NCBI GenBank assembly: GCA_009711805.1
Contig: VEMX01000012.1
Coordinates: forward strand, 124,001 to 188,000
Length of the DNA stretch: 64,000 bases
Direction of reading: 5' to 3'
Source of the DNA: Balneolaceae bacterium
GTDB lineage: Bacteria; Bacteroidota; Rhodothermia; Balneolales; Balneolaceae
Shown: positions 43,811 through 52,120 of the stretch, piece by piece
Layout: each line of letters begins with the position of its first letter
Position numbering within the stretch: position 1 is the stretch's first letter
Notes under the pieces: model-generated
Told to the model about the DNA's origin: nothing
Database searches by the model: none
What the model saw: the letters and a program-made list of their open reading frames with translations, nothing else
Made by a program: the position numbers and the translations under genes

Positions 43811-45318
43811 AAGTATCATTTCTTTTTTGTTTGGCCATCTTTTGGATTGCAGACTGCTCTGATATCCATGCCCAGATTTACGGAAGTAATACTTTTGAAT
43901 TTCAGTATGGCAACCTTCCCTTTGAGGAAGATACAGACCTTACCACTTCTTACGACTTGCTTAACCTTTATTATGATCAGGGCAACATTAGCGCCTACGG
44001 GCGGTTCGAACAATTCCTGACTCCCCATGAAAGCAGAAACTATTTTAAGCTGACTCAGAAGCGTCTACAGTATGAGGACGATCACTTCGAAGTAAAAGTG
44101 GGGAATTTTTATAAGACGATTGGCCGCGGCCTTCTGCTTCGCAGTTATGAAATTCCCGGCTCTGTATATGAAGACAATTTCTACCGTACCAGGTATGCCT
44201 TTAATCGTGATCAGGAAGGGATTTCTTTGGGATATTCATCCGATCATATTGAAATAGTGGCCCTGCATGCCAAACCTCTTTTTAACCCCCTGCCTCCGAA
44301 CTTTGAACCCGACAGTTTACGCAGGCCTGACCTGGTAGAAGCCATCGAAGCCAGTATAATTCTCACCAAAGACCTAACTGTTGGCGGGGCTTATATGCGA
44401 AGTTCATCCGATACCGATGCCAACAGCTACCGTGAGTTTGGTTCATTTATACTAAACGCTAACCTTCCGTTTCAGCTTCAGCTATATAGCGAATATGCTT
44501 TTGAGACGGATGTATCTTTGTTTGGCTTCAATCCAGAAGACTCTTATGCATTGTATACCGGGCTCAATTATTATTATGGCTCTTTTGGGCTGAGTGCTGA
44601 GTATAAGAATTATAACAGCTTCAAGATCGGATCCGGCTTTAACGACCCGCCTTCTCTCATTAAAGAACATACCTATCCCGTTTTAAACCGAAGCACTCAT
44701 GTCTTGAATACCTCAAACGAAACCGGCTTCCAGGTAGAAGCTTTCTACCATTTTGAAGGAGGACACTCTTTAACCGCCAATGTTACTGCAGCGCGTAACG
44801 AAGTATTTAATGTAAATCACTACCGCGAATATTTTGTAGAGGGACTCTATCAGTACAATGAGTTTCTGTCGGTAAAAAGCTTTATAGATTATGCCATTGA
44901 TGAATTGAAACAGGAAGATAACCGGTGGTCTTTAGGGTTAATAACGGAAAAGAGTTTTAATCACGAATGGAGTTTGACAGCAGACCTTCAATATCAAACC
45001 TATAAACAAACTTCCTTCGCCCAGCAAAGTGAAAACTATTATGGAGCTATATCCTTCAGCATGTTTCCATCCTTAACTATAAGTGCCATAGCTGAAGCAA
45101 GTACCGATTTATTGTTAACCGATAACCCCCGGACCTTTGAAGTTGAAGAAAATACCCGGAGCTGGTTTGGCGGTAACATCCGATATAAAATAAACTACAC
45201 CCACACGCTGGATATTTTTGCCGGCCAACGGCGTGGTGGTCCGGCATGTACCTCGGGTATATGTTATGAAATACTGGACTTTGAAGGGGTTGAAATAAGA
45301 TTTTCTACTCGTTTTTAA
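43807..45318 (+). CDS. outer-membrane beta-barrel-like protein (DUF6029-type)
   Basis: A 503-residue protein with a signal peptide (KVSFLFCLAIFWIADCSDIHAQ) and a body of alternating polar/aromatic strands, ending in a barrel-type strand EGVEIRFSTRF. Features include YGSNTFEFQYGNLPF at the mature N-terminus and KVGNFYKTIGRGLLLRSYE, which I associate with the DUF6029 group of Bacteroidota surface proteins. Function unknown. It is coupled by a 4-base overlap to the TlpA-like gene and followed 17 bases later by a redoxin lipoprotein, so envelope thiol chemistry is the shared theme. Confidence 0.78.
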   Translation: MKVSFLFCLAIFWIADCSDIHAQIYGSNTFEFQYGNLPFEEDTDLTTSYDLLNLYYDQGNISAYGRFEQFLTPHESRNYFKLTQKRLQYEDDHFEVKVGNFYKTIGRGLLLRSYEIPGSVYEDNFYRTRYAFNRDQEGISLGYSSDHIEIVALHAKPLFNPLPPNFEPDSLRRPDLVEAIEASIILTKDLTVGGAYMRSSSDTDANSYREFGSFILNANLPFQLQLYSEYAFETDVSLFGFNPEDSYALYTGLNYYYGSFGLSAEYKNYNSFKIGSGFNDPPSLIKEHTYPVLNRSTHVLNTSNETGFQVEAFYHFEGGHSLTANVTAARNEVFNVNHYREYFVEGLYQYNEFLSVKSFIDYAIDELKQEDNRWSLGLITEKSFNHEWSLTADLQYQTYKQTSFAQQSENYYGAISFSMFPSLTISAIAEASTDLLLTDNPRTFEVEENTRSWFGGNIRYKINYTHTLDIFAGQRRGGPACTSGICYEILDFEGVEIRFSTRF

Positions 45319-45335
45319 CCTTAAATATTGTCGCT

Positions 45336-45854
45336 ATGCACAGAATTCTTCCCTTTTTTATTGTGTTAATCGCTGTCAGTTGTAGCCCATCTTCCAGTCA
45401 AGATCAAACAGAAACCGAAGTACGGCCGGCTCCCGATTTCACTTATACTTCCTTAGCAAACGAAGAATACACTCTTTCCGAACTGCAGGGAAATGTGGTA
45501 TATCTTTTCTTTTTTGGTTCTAACTGTCCGCACTGTAGAAATAATGGCCCTGTTACCCAAAGCCAGATTTATGAAGCATTCATGAATGAAGAAGATTTCA
45601 TAGCCCTTGGGTTGGATACCTGGAACACCAATTCAAGTGCGGTTAGCTCATTTCAGGAGACTACAGGCATCGAATACCCTTTGTTGCTGAACGCTCGCCA
45701 GAGTTTAGTTGACTATTACGGAAATACCACCTCATACGATCGTTCGGTTGTAATCGCTAAAAATGGACACATCGTTTATCAAGGCACTCAATTTGTACAT
45801 AAAGATGCGGATGAAGTTGTTCGTGTAATTGAAGAGGAACTGGCTAAGAATTGA
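45336..45854 (+). CDS. redoxin-domain lipoprotein with CPHC site
   Basis: Lipoprotein of 172 residues: signal HRILPFFIVLIAVSC with Cys16, then an AhpC/TSA-redoxin or TlpA-type domain with APDFTYTSLANEEYTLSELQ and active site NCPHC near residue 65. It is a close paralogue of the next gene: both have LGLDTWN, IxYPLLLxARQSxxDYYGNT and TSYDRSVVI. The CPHC dipeptide (DsbA-like) suggests an oxidising potential. Likely anchored to the outer or inner membrane. Confidence 0.86.
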   Translation: MHRILPFFIVLIAVSCSPSSSQDQTETEVRPAPDFTYTSLANEEYTLSELQGNVVYLFFFGSNCPHCRNNGPVTQSQIYEAFMNEEDFIALGLDTWNTNSSAVSSFQETTGIEYPLLLNARQSLVDYYGNTTSYDRSVVIAKNGHIVYQGTQFVHKDADEVVRVIEEELAKN

Positions 45855-45877
45855 ATTAATAAAATAAAAACATCACC

Positions 45878-46702
45878 ATGCGATATTTACCCTTCCTTAT
45901 TTCATTATCTATTGCTCTACTCTTTTTCAAAACCCCAGGCTATGCACAAGTAAGTGTAGGCGATGAGGCACCGGATTTTACCTATTCCTCCCTTTCGGGG
46001 ATTGAAATATCACTCTCGGACTATAAAGGTAAAGTGGTATACATCTTTTTTTACGGAGCCGGCTGCCCTCACTGTAAAGAAAACGGCCCTATTACAGAAC
46101 ATGACATATACCAACTATTTAAAAACAATGATAATTTTGTGGCACTGGGACTTGATACCTGGAATTATTCCCGGTCAGCTAATCAAAACTTTCAAGCTGT
46201 TACCGGAATAAGCTACCCCCTTTTGCTCAGTGCAAGGCAAAGTATGCTGGATTACTATGGAAATACGACCAGCTATGATCGTTCTGTTGTTATTTCTAAA
46301 GAAGGAACGGTTGCATACAAAGGCACTAACTTTGTATTCGCGGATACAGCTGAAGTTACGGATACAATTGAAGAATCACTCTCAGAAGTTGTTACTTCCT
46401 CAGAAGGCCCCACTACCATCCCTGACCGGCTTTCCCTTTCACAAAACTATCCTAATCCTTTTAACCCTGCCACTACCATCCGGTATACCTTGCAAAAACC
46501 CGGCAGGGTGGCTCTTAAAATCTACAACATATTAGGCGCTGAAGTAGCCACACTGGTTGACGGATGGCAATCTGCAGGAAGTAAAACCCTCAGATGGGAT
46601 GCGACCTCACCTTCCGGTAATGCGCCCCCATCCGGGATTTACATCTACCAGCTTACTACAGCTGATCAACAAATCACCAAAAAGATGATTTTGCTTAAAT
46701 AG
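45878..46702 (+). CDS. redoxin protein with type IX secretion sorting domain
   Basis: A 274-residue protein: signal peptide ending GYAQ, redoxin domain (APDFTYSSLSGIEISLSDYK, active site GCPHC), then a C-terminal T9SS type A sorting domain of about 80 residues beginning LSQNYPNPFNPATTIRY and ending TTADQQITKKMILLK. The tag predicts export through the outer membrane, where it would carry out thiol chemistry on surface proteins. It is the paralogue of the preceding lipoprotein with a different anchoring route, 23 bases downstream. Confidence 0.9.
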   Translation: MRYLPFLISLSIALLFFKTPGYAQVSVGDEAPDFTYSSLSGIEISLSDYKGKVVYIFFYGAGCPHCKENGPITEHDIYQLFKNNDNFVALGLDTWNYSRSANQNFQAVTGISYPLLLSARQSMLDYYGNTTSYDRSVVISKEGTVAYKGTNFVFADTAEVTDTIEESLSEVVTSSEGPTTIPDRLSLSQNYPNPFNPATTIRYTLQKPGRVALKIYNILGAEVATLVDGWQSAGSKTLRWDATSPSGNAPPSGIYIYQLTTADQQITKKMILLK

Positions 46703-46709
46703 ACCTGAC

Positions 46710-49157
46710 CTATTCACAACTTGGGCATATTTTCCGCAATATAGGATCAGTTGGACATGCATCTCCTTCGGCTGCCAAAGCTTTATCCACTGCTTCATCT
46801 CCAAACTTCTCCCTGGTTTCATCTTCTAATTCATTCCGGGGCTTGGCGTTCAGTTTAGCTTTGGGTGCTCCAAATCCTTTCCCTGGCTTACCTGAAGCTT
46901 CCTGAGACTCCGCTTGAACATTCCCGGAAGTCCCTCCAAAACCAGCCCTGTTTCCGCGTTTATTTACTTTAGATGTATACCTTTCTCCCTTAATCACTTT
47001 ATCAATGAAGCAGTAATACGTGGATTTAAGCTTCTTCTTCCAGGCATAGAGATATATCTCTGGCATATCCCCTCTGAGTTTTTCATCTATGTAAATGGAT
47101 TTAGACACGGCTTGATCTATGGATTCCTGGAAAGCAGCAGCTATATCAATCTGCCTTTGGGGATGGATCTCGTACGCCGTCTTATATACTTCTTTATTGA
47201 TGTGGCCCTCCAGTTCCTCAATATACTGTACCGAACCATTATGCTGTTTAATCAAATCAGCCATGCGGTCGTCCCACAATCCTTTCGACTCCAGCTCTTC
47301 TATCAGCTGGCTGTTGATGACAATATGCTTTCCAGAGAGGGTATCCCGGGAATACAGGTTGCTAAAGTAACTGTCAATAGAGGAAGTGGTGCCCGAGATA
47401 ATAGAGATAGTGGCAGTTGGAGCAATAGCCAGAAGTACCGCATTTCGGCGGGGTTTATAGGGATATCCTTTGCTGTTTTTTTCCATTTTTGTGTAATGTG
47501 AAAAAGCTCCCTTTTCATCCGCCAGTTTTTCTGATGTGGCATAACAGGTGTCGCGCATAAACGAACCTAATTTTCTGGCCTTGATAACCGCTTCTTCAGA
47601 GTCATAAGGAATATTCAGGTCTACCAGTGCTTCTGCAAATCCCATAATCCCAATTCCCAGCGGACGTAAATCCATGGTATTTTTCCGGGCTTCTTCCGAA
47701 GGATAGAAATTCTTGTCCAGGATATTATCCAATCCAAGTACCATTGTTTGGAGGGTATCTTTAATTTTGATCCAGTCAAAGTCGGAACCGTCTTCAGCCA
47801 CATGTTTCGAGAGATTCAGTGAAGCCAGCGTACAAACGGCGGTAGAATCCGGACAGTTTGGAATAGATATTTCCGTACAAAGATTCGAGCTGTTAATCAC
47901 ACTATATTGAGGGCAGGGGTTCATGCGGTTGTGCTCATCCTTAAAAATCAGCCATGGATGCCCGGTTTTCGCCAGTTTGAACAAGTATTTCTTAAAAAAG
48001 GTATCCCCTTCCAGTTTTTTGTATTGTTTGAGTGTTCCCTCTTCAGCTTGTTGTATTCGACGATTATATTTTTCAGCAAAATCATCCCCGAAAGCTTCTA
48101 CCAGTTCAGGACATTCTCCCGGATCAAAAAGGTATATCGGTTCTTTATGCTCGATGCGTCTCATCATTTCATCCGGCATCCATAATTTGGTATTGAGGGA
48201 TGGGGTGCGGAAATAGGCATTCCCGGTAGTCTCCCTCAAATCCAGGAAAGCTTCCACATCCAGGTGCCAGGGCTGGATGGAAATCACCTGTGAACTCCGG
48301 CGGCGTCCTCCCTGCTGAATAGAGTTAATAAGGGTATCATACATCTTGATAAAAGGTATCACCCCCGATGACTGTGCATTTAGCGACTTAATGGAAGATC
48401 CCGACGCCCGTACCCGACTCACATCGGTACCTACTCCACCGGCATGCTTAGCCAGAAAAGCAGTTTCCCTGGCTTTGTCCATGATAGAATCCAGCGAATC
48501 ATCCACTACACTAACATAGCAGGAAGAATACTGCGACATGGGCGTAGCCGAGTTAAACAATGTGGGGGTGGAATGAAGGTATTCCAGCTTTGAAAGCTTG
48601 TTATACACTTTCACTACTTCCTCATTGGTATTTCCTATCCCCATAGCCACACGCATAAAAAACCACTGCGGTTTTTCGATGAGCTCCTGGTTTCTGCCCT
48701 TCATCAGGTAGCGATCTTTGAGGGTAGTAAGCCCAAAGTAACCAAACAGTTCATCCCGGCTGTAGCTCAAAGATGATTTCAGCAAGTCGATATCGAAATC
48801 CAGCACTTCTTCTATAATGAGGTTCTCTGCAATCCCGTGCTTCAAATAATCTTCAAACCCACTTAAAGTGCGGTCTATCTTCTTGTTGATTTGTTTCATC
48901 ATCTGCCGGCTGGCCAGCTCATCGTACATAGGATGCTGGGGAATCAGCTGTTCTATGGCCTTCAGCAAAAGCTGGTCTATTTCCTCGGTTTTAACTTCTT
49001 CAGGGATTTTGAGATCCAGCTCCTTCATTACTCTAAATACGATTTCGTAATCATCTTCTACCTCCAGGCCGGCCATAATCTCAAATACGGCATTGATGAT
49101 TTTTTGAGTCTCAAACTTTTCTTTGGAACCGTCTCTTTTAATTACTGTGCGTTTCAT
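46710..49157 (-). CDS. nrdA: class I ribonucleoside-diphosphate reductase alpha subunit
   Basis: Catalytic R1 subunit of 815 residues that reduces NDPs to dNDPs. It has an N-terminal ATP-cone (VIKRDGSKEKFETQKIINAV, residues 4-23 onward) for allosteric overall-activity control. The active site includes SSCYVSV, the radical Cys in SNLCTEI, and VCTLASLNL. The radical-relay tyrosine pair appears in STYYCFID, and the C-terminal redox pair is KICPSC. A basic, glycine-rich tail (about residues 745-790) precedes it. It follows nrdB by 13 bases and is controlled by the cobalamin riboswitch upstream of nrdB. Confidence 0.95.
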   Translation of the reverse strand: MKRTVIKRDGSKEKFETQKIINAVFEIMAGLEVEDDYEIVFRVMKELDLKIPEEVKTEEIDQLLLKAIEQLIPQHPMYDELASRQMMKQINKKIDRTLSGFEDYLKHGIAENLIIEEVLDFDIDLLKSSLSYSRDELFGYFGLTTLKDRYLMKGRNQELIEKPQWFFMRVAMGIGNTNEEVVKVYNKLSKLEYLHSTPTLFNSATPMSQYSSCYVSVVDDSLDSIMDKARETAFLAKHAGGVGTDVSRVRASGSSIKSLNAQSSGVIPFIKMYDTLINSIQQGGRRRSSQVISIQPWHLDVEAFLDLRETTGNAYFRTPSLNTKLWMPDEMMRRIEHKEPIYLFDPGECPELVEAFGDDFAEKYNRRIQQAEEGTLKQYKKLEGDTFFKKYLFKLAKTGHPWLIFKDEHNRMNPCPQYSVINSSNLCTEISIPNCPDSTAVCTLASLNLSKHVAEDGSDFDWIKIKDTLQTMVLGLDNILDKNFYPSEEARKNTMDLRPLGIGIMGFAEALVDLNIPYDSEEAVIKARKLGSFMRDTCYATSEKLADEKGAFSHYTKMEKNSKGYPYKPRRNAVLLAIAPTATISIISGTTSSIDSYFSNLYSRDTLSGKHIVINSQLIEELESKGLWDDRMADLIKQHNGSVQYIEELEGHINKEVYKTAYEIHPQRQIDIAAAFQESIDQAVSKSIYIDEKLRGDMPEIYLYAWKKKLKSTYYCFIDKVIKGERYTSKVNKRGNRAGFGGTSGNVQAESQEASGKPGKGFGAPKAKLNAKPRNELEDETREKFGDEAVDKALAAEGDACPTDPILRKICPSCE

Positions 49158-49172
49158 AAAAATCTCCCTGTT

Positions 49173-50159
49173 TTAGTAGTTAGTGTATTCGGTGGATGAT
49201 ACTTCGAAGAAGTTGATCAGTTTTTTAACATCTTCTTTTTGAAGGAACCGCAGAGGGTTTTCAGTAATATTGAATTCGGGGCTAAACCCTAATTCCTCCA
49301 GTCTTCGGTCGGTAATGTATTTCAGGTATTTTTCCAGTTCAGAGCTGGAGATACCCAGGATCACTTTATTCCCAAATTTGTGCTGCACATATTCAATTTC
49401 CAGGTAAGCCCCCTTTAGTATAATCTCCCGTACTTCATCCACATAGGTCGCGTCATGGGCTATTTCGGGGGTTTCTTCCAACATTATGAGAATGGCTTCT
49501 ATCCCATTTTGCAGATGCAGCGATTCGTCTATCAGCACCAGCTCTACACCGGAAACCACATTTTTCATTTTGCCCATATCCTTGAGGGCAAAAAAGTGAG
49601 CGAAGGACGAATAGAAAAAGATTCCTTCCATCACGATGTTGTTGAGTAAGATGGCACGGAGCACCTCTTTTTTCCCCTGCAAGGTATCGGGGTCAATTTT
49701 TCCGTAGCTGATCTTGTCGATTTCTTCGACAATCAGATCTTGCTTTTTCTTCAGGATGGGATCGTCAAATGCTACTTTGTACATTTTCTCGCGATCCATG
49801 TTGAAGGTCTGCAGAACAATCTCAAAAAAGTCGCTGTGAATATTTTCCATAAACAGCTGGGTGCTGAAGCTCATCTTTGCATGAGGGTCACTCAGCATGG
49901 GGAAAAAGGAATTCACCAATACATTTTGTACCAGCAGTTCCGATGAACAGAAATATCCTACCGCCGTATCAAACAGATCTTTTTCAGCCTCTGACAAGGA
50001 CTGATAGTCCAGGGCATCCTGCTGAATATTCAGCTCCTCAGGAAACCAAATGGCTTTTTTCTGTTTCTCATATAGTTCTTTAAAAATGGGATAAGAGGGG
50101 GTTTCACTTAGCTCGATATTATCCCGTACCGAGGTTTGTGCTATTAACGTTTTTTTCAT
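49173..50159 (-). CDS. nrdB: ribonucleotide reductase beta subunit, class Ic-like
   Basis: Ferritin-like R2 subunit of 328 residues. Metal ligands read as Glu74 (SSELLV), Glu105 and His108 (MENIHSDFF), Glu178 (VMEGIFFYSSF), Glu212 and His215 (IDESLHL). Two positions are diagnostic: the first ligand is Glu, not Asp, and the residue four after His108 is Phe112 where the radical Tyr (E. coli Tyr122) would be. Both match the Chlamydia class Ic enzyme with an Mn(IV)/Fe(III) cofactor. The remaining sequence (MEGIFFYS, DRRLEELG) is also of that type. First gene of the nrdBA unit, 131 bases after the riboswitch. Confidence 0.95.
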   Translation of the reverse strand: MKKTLIAQTSVRDNIELSETPSYPIFKELYEKQKKAIWFPEELNIQQDALDYQSLSEAEKDLFDTAVGYFCSSELLVQNVLVNSFFPMLSDPHAKMSFSTQLFMENIHSDFFEIVLQTFNMDREKMYKVAFDDPILKKKQDLIVEEIDKISYGKIDPDTLQGKKEVLRAILLNNIVMEGIFFYSSFAHFFALKDMGKMKNVVSGVELVLIDESLHLQNGIEAILIMLEETPEIAHDATYVDEVREIILKGAYLEIEYVQHKFGNKVILGISSSELEKYLKYITDRRLEELGFSPEFNITENPLRFLQKEDVKKLINFFEVSSTEYTNY

Positions 50160-50190
50160 TAGCTGTGCTTTCTTAGTAATTCAAACTGAA

Positions 50191-50280
50191 GAGGCGGGAA
50201 TTGAAAAGAGACAGCTACAGATAAACCAATACTGTGGGTATACTATACTCATTCAACTTAGATTCTATTCCCGGAACCTC
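50191..50280 (-). promoter_or_regulatory. candidate riboswitch expression platform
   Basis: In the minus-strand leader, GAGG-TTCC-GGGAAT (50280-50267) can pair with ATTCCC-G-CCTC (50201-50191), a long-range helix whose 3' arm ends about 32 bases before the nrdB ATG. No strong T-run follows, so control may be translational or involve Rho. This is inference from pairing alone. Confidence 0.35.
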
Positions 50281-50290
50281 GTTTATTTGA

Positions 50291-50472
50291 ATTAAGGCAG
50301 GTCTCCTGACTTACCGGCTATTTTCTATTCAACCTTCCCGTCTCTTTTGGAGCTGAGACAGTGGCATAGTGAAGAGAATATTCCGATTAACAGTTGCGGG
50401 TACAGTTCCGGATTTTCACCGGATTCCCTTTTCATCATCACCTAACCATTGGATCTGACACCATTAATTCAT
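50291..50472 (-). promoter_or_regulatory. cobalamin (B12) riboswitch upstream of nrdBA
   Basis: Read on the minus strand, the conserved blocks appear in order: GGGAA with CCGGTGAAAATCCGG, ACTGTACCCGCAACTGT, GCCACTG, GGGAAGG, and finally AGCCGGTAAGTCAGGAGACC followed by TGCC. These are the core elements of the cobalamin riboswitch. The element faces nrdB and lies 131 bases before it. It predicts repression of this class I reductase when adenosylcobalamin is present. Confidence 0.95.
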
Positions 50473-50899
50473 CCGCTAATATGGAACATGAAAAGCGGTT
50501 TGTCAATCATTAGTTCTCCACAATATAAAGGAATTATACACATGTTCGCCTGAGGGGGATTAGAATGAACTATCCCCGAGGCAGAGCCATCGGGATCTCA
50601 ATCAAAAAGCCGTAGCTGATCTTTATGCAGGTTAATATCAGTGCCATTGCTGCCTTGGTTTTCAATATATCTTTGGTTCTTTGTTTGGGGGCAATAAAGA
50701 AAAAATAATTAAAACTTTATCTCCCGAGGGGAATGGGGACTTTTATATTGAGGATTCTGGCCACGTCTATATCAACGCGTCCCCTTCCTTGTTTCCCTGC
50801 AAGCGAAATAGGGAAGGGATGGCACAAACCAACCAAGGCTTTGCTTACAGACTGGAAACTGGAAATTGGTAAGACACAGTCACTCCATATAAATAAAAA
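50473..50899. other. non-coding spacer upstream of the riboswitch
   Basis: No gene is supported. It should contain the nrdBA promoter next to the riboswitch. It also holds hairpin CCCGA-GGC/GCC-A-TCGGG near 50575-50593, GGGGAT/ATCCCC near 50555-50577, and an imperfect CCCTTCC/GGAAGGG pair near 50784-50819. Confidence 0.45.
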
Positions 50900-50922
50900 A
50901 AGCCAACTTTTTAAGCTGGCTT
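50900..50922 (-). terminator. terminator of the DoxX-like gene
   Basis: On the minus strand AAGCCAGCTT pairs fully (one G-T wobble) with AAGTTGGCTT around an AAA loop, and a T7 run follows. It lies 13 bases beyond the stop of the gene at 50935-51333. Confidence 0.87.
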
Positions 50923-50934
50923 CTCTGAGATTAT

Positions 50935-51333
50935 TTAATCTTCACTATTGACATTATCTGCTTCGTCCTGGCTATATACTGCTGACATGAAAAATGCTGC
51001 ACCTGAAAGTGCAAGGTCTTTAAGCATATTCGACATAGAAGCTTGCATTGCCATTTCGCTCTCTGCACTCAATATTCCAGGCAAATGTATTGACAAAGCA
51101 AAAATAGCCAACAGAATACCCAGCAACAATGCTACTAATTTTATCTTTTGCTGAATAATTATTGCAACTGATGCACCTAACAAAGCTATTCCTGTAAGGT
51201 AAATCCAAAAAATCCCTCCCGGAAGAGGAACCATTCCTGACATAGCTTCTGCATTCATAAAATGAAATAAACCGAAGATACCGAAAGGAACTGCATAGAT
51301 ATACCTTCCGGTTCTTGCTAATACTGAATCCAT
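50935..51333 (-). CDS. DoxX-like small membrane protein
   Basis: About 132 residues with four hydrophobic helices: IYAVPFGIFGLFHFMNAEAM, FWIYLTGIALLGASVAIIIQ, LVALLLGILLAIFALSIHLP and a final helix near ALSGAAFFMSAV. The layout and the His after the first helix match DoxX/DoxD-type proteins. I place the start at the ATG at 51333, with GGAG eight bases upstream, rather than at the TTG four codons earlier. Biological role unknown. Single-gene unit with its own terminator. Confidence 0.75.
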   Translation of the reverse strand: MDSVLARTGRYIYAVPFGIFGLFHFMNAEAMSGMVPLPGGIFWIYLTGIALLGASVAIIIQQKIKLVALLLGILLAIFALSIHLPGILSAESEMAMQASMSNMLKDLALSGAAFFMSAVYSQDEADNVNSED

Positions 51334-51570
51334 ACGTGCCTCCAATTTGTATTGTTAGTTACAACAAGAGTATAATAAATAATTCAATATTAAATAAAAA
51401 TTGATGAGAGAGAGCTTTGAAGAACCAAGGATTTTGGTCAATGCCAAGACCAGAAAGAGGTTGACACCGCAGCAGATGCCCCATATTCGAGGATTTCAAC
51501 CGATAGATAACGCAGATATTGGGCAAAAGGCCGGTTTTGCAAAGCCTTATGGGATATTGATCTGCAAGGT

Positions 51571-52110
51571 TTAAAAATCTGCCTTCATAATATATTTCTC
51601 AAATGACTGATAACTATACACCCCACTCCCTATATAGCTCAATAACCGGGAAAACAAAACGGCCGGCACATAGCCTGTATGCGAAATCAGCATTTCACCT
51701 TCTTCACTGATAAAAACCGTAGTGGGAGTTATTCTTAGTTCATGTTTTTCAGCAAAATCTGCTTCTGTCATAGCTGTTCCGTTGAACACAATTTTTGCAT
51801 CCGATTCTATATCCAGCTTGACCGGATAAAAATGAGTTTCCAGTGCCCTGATTACCGTTTGTTCGGGAAAAACATCCCGCTCCATTTTTTTACAATAGGT
51901 ACACCATTCGGCTTCCGTAAACAGGAGCACCCCTTTTCCATTTTCAGCCGCTAACTGCTGGGCTTCCTCCATAGAATACCAGTGAATTCTTTCAGCTGAT
52001 GATTCGGATTGAGCCCATCCGTTATTCAGCAGCAACAGCGACACAAACAAACTCCATAGCAGCTGCATGCTTCTTCCGGTTTGTAAATATGAGATGGTGT
52101 TTTTGAACAT
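51571..52110 (-). CDS. exported thioredoxin-fold protein
   Basis: A 179-residue protein with a signal peptide ending NNGWAQ; an internal Met at residue 15 is an alternative start that leaves the signal intact. The thioredoxin-like domain has the active site EWCTYCKKMERDVF near residue 68 and a cis-Pro loop ITPTTVFI. The WCxxC form resembles DsbD-gamma/SoxW-type proteins that reduce periplasmic thiols. It starts 10 bases after the TonB receptor upstream, so the two form an operon. Confidence 0.88.
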   Translation of the reverse strand: MFKNTISYLQTGRSMQLLWSLFVSLLLLNNGWAQSESSAERIHWYSMEEAQQLAAENGKGVLLFTEAEWCTYCKKMERDVFPEQTVIRALETHFYPVKLDIESDAKIVFNGTAMTEADFAEKHELRITPTTVFISEEGEMLISHTGYVPAVLFSRLLSYIGSGVYSYQSFEKYIMKADF

Positions 52111-52120
52111 TTTTAGCCGG

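Noticed and set aside
50578-50588. GAGGCAGAGCC shared with 9231-9241
   Set aside because: Eleven bases with no extended similarity on either side; too short to call a repeat family from two copies.
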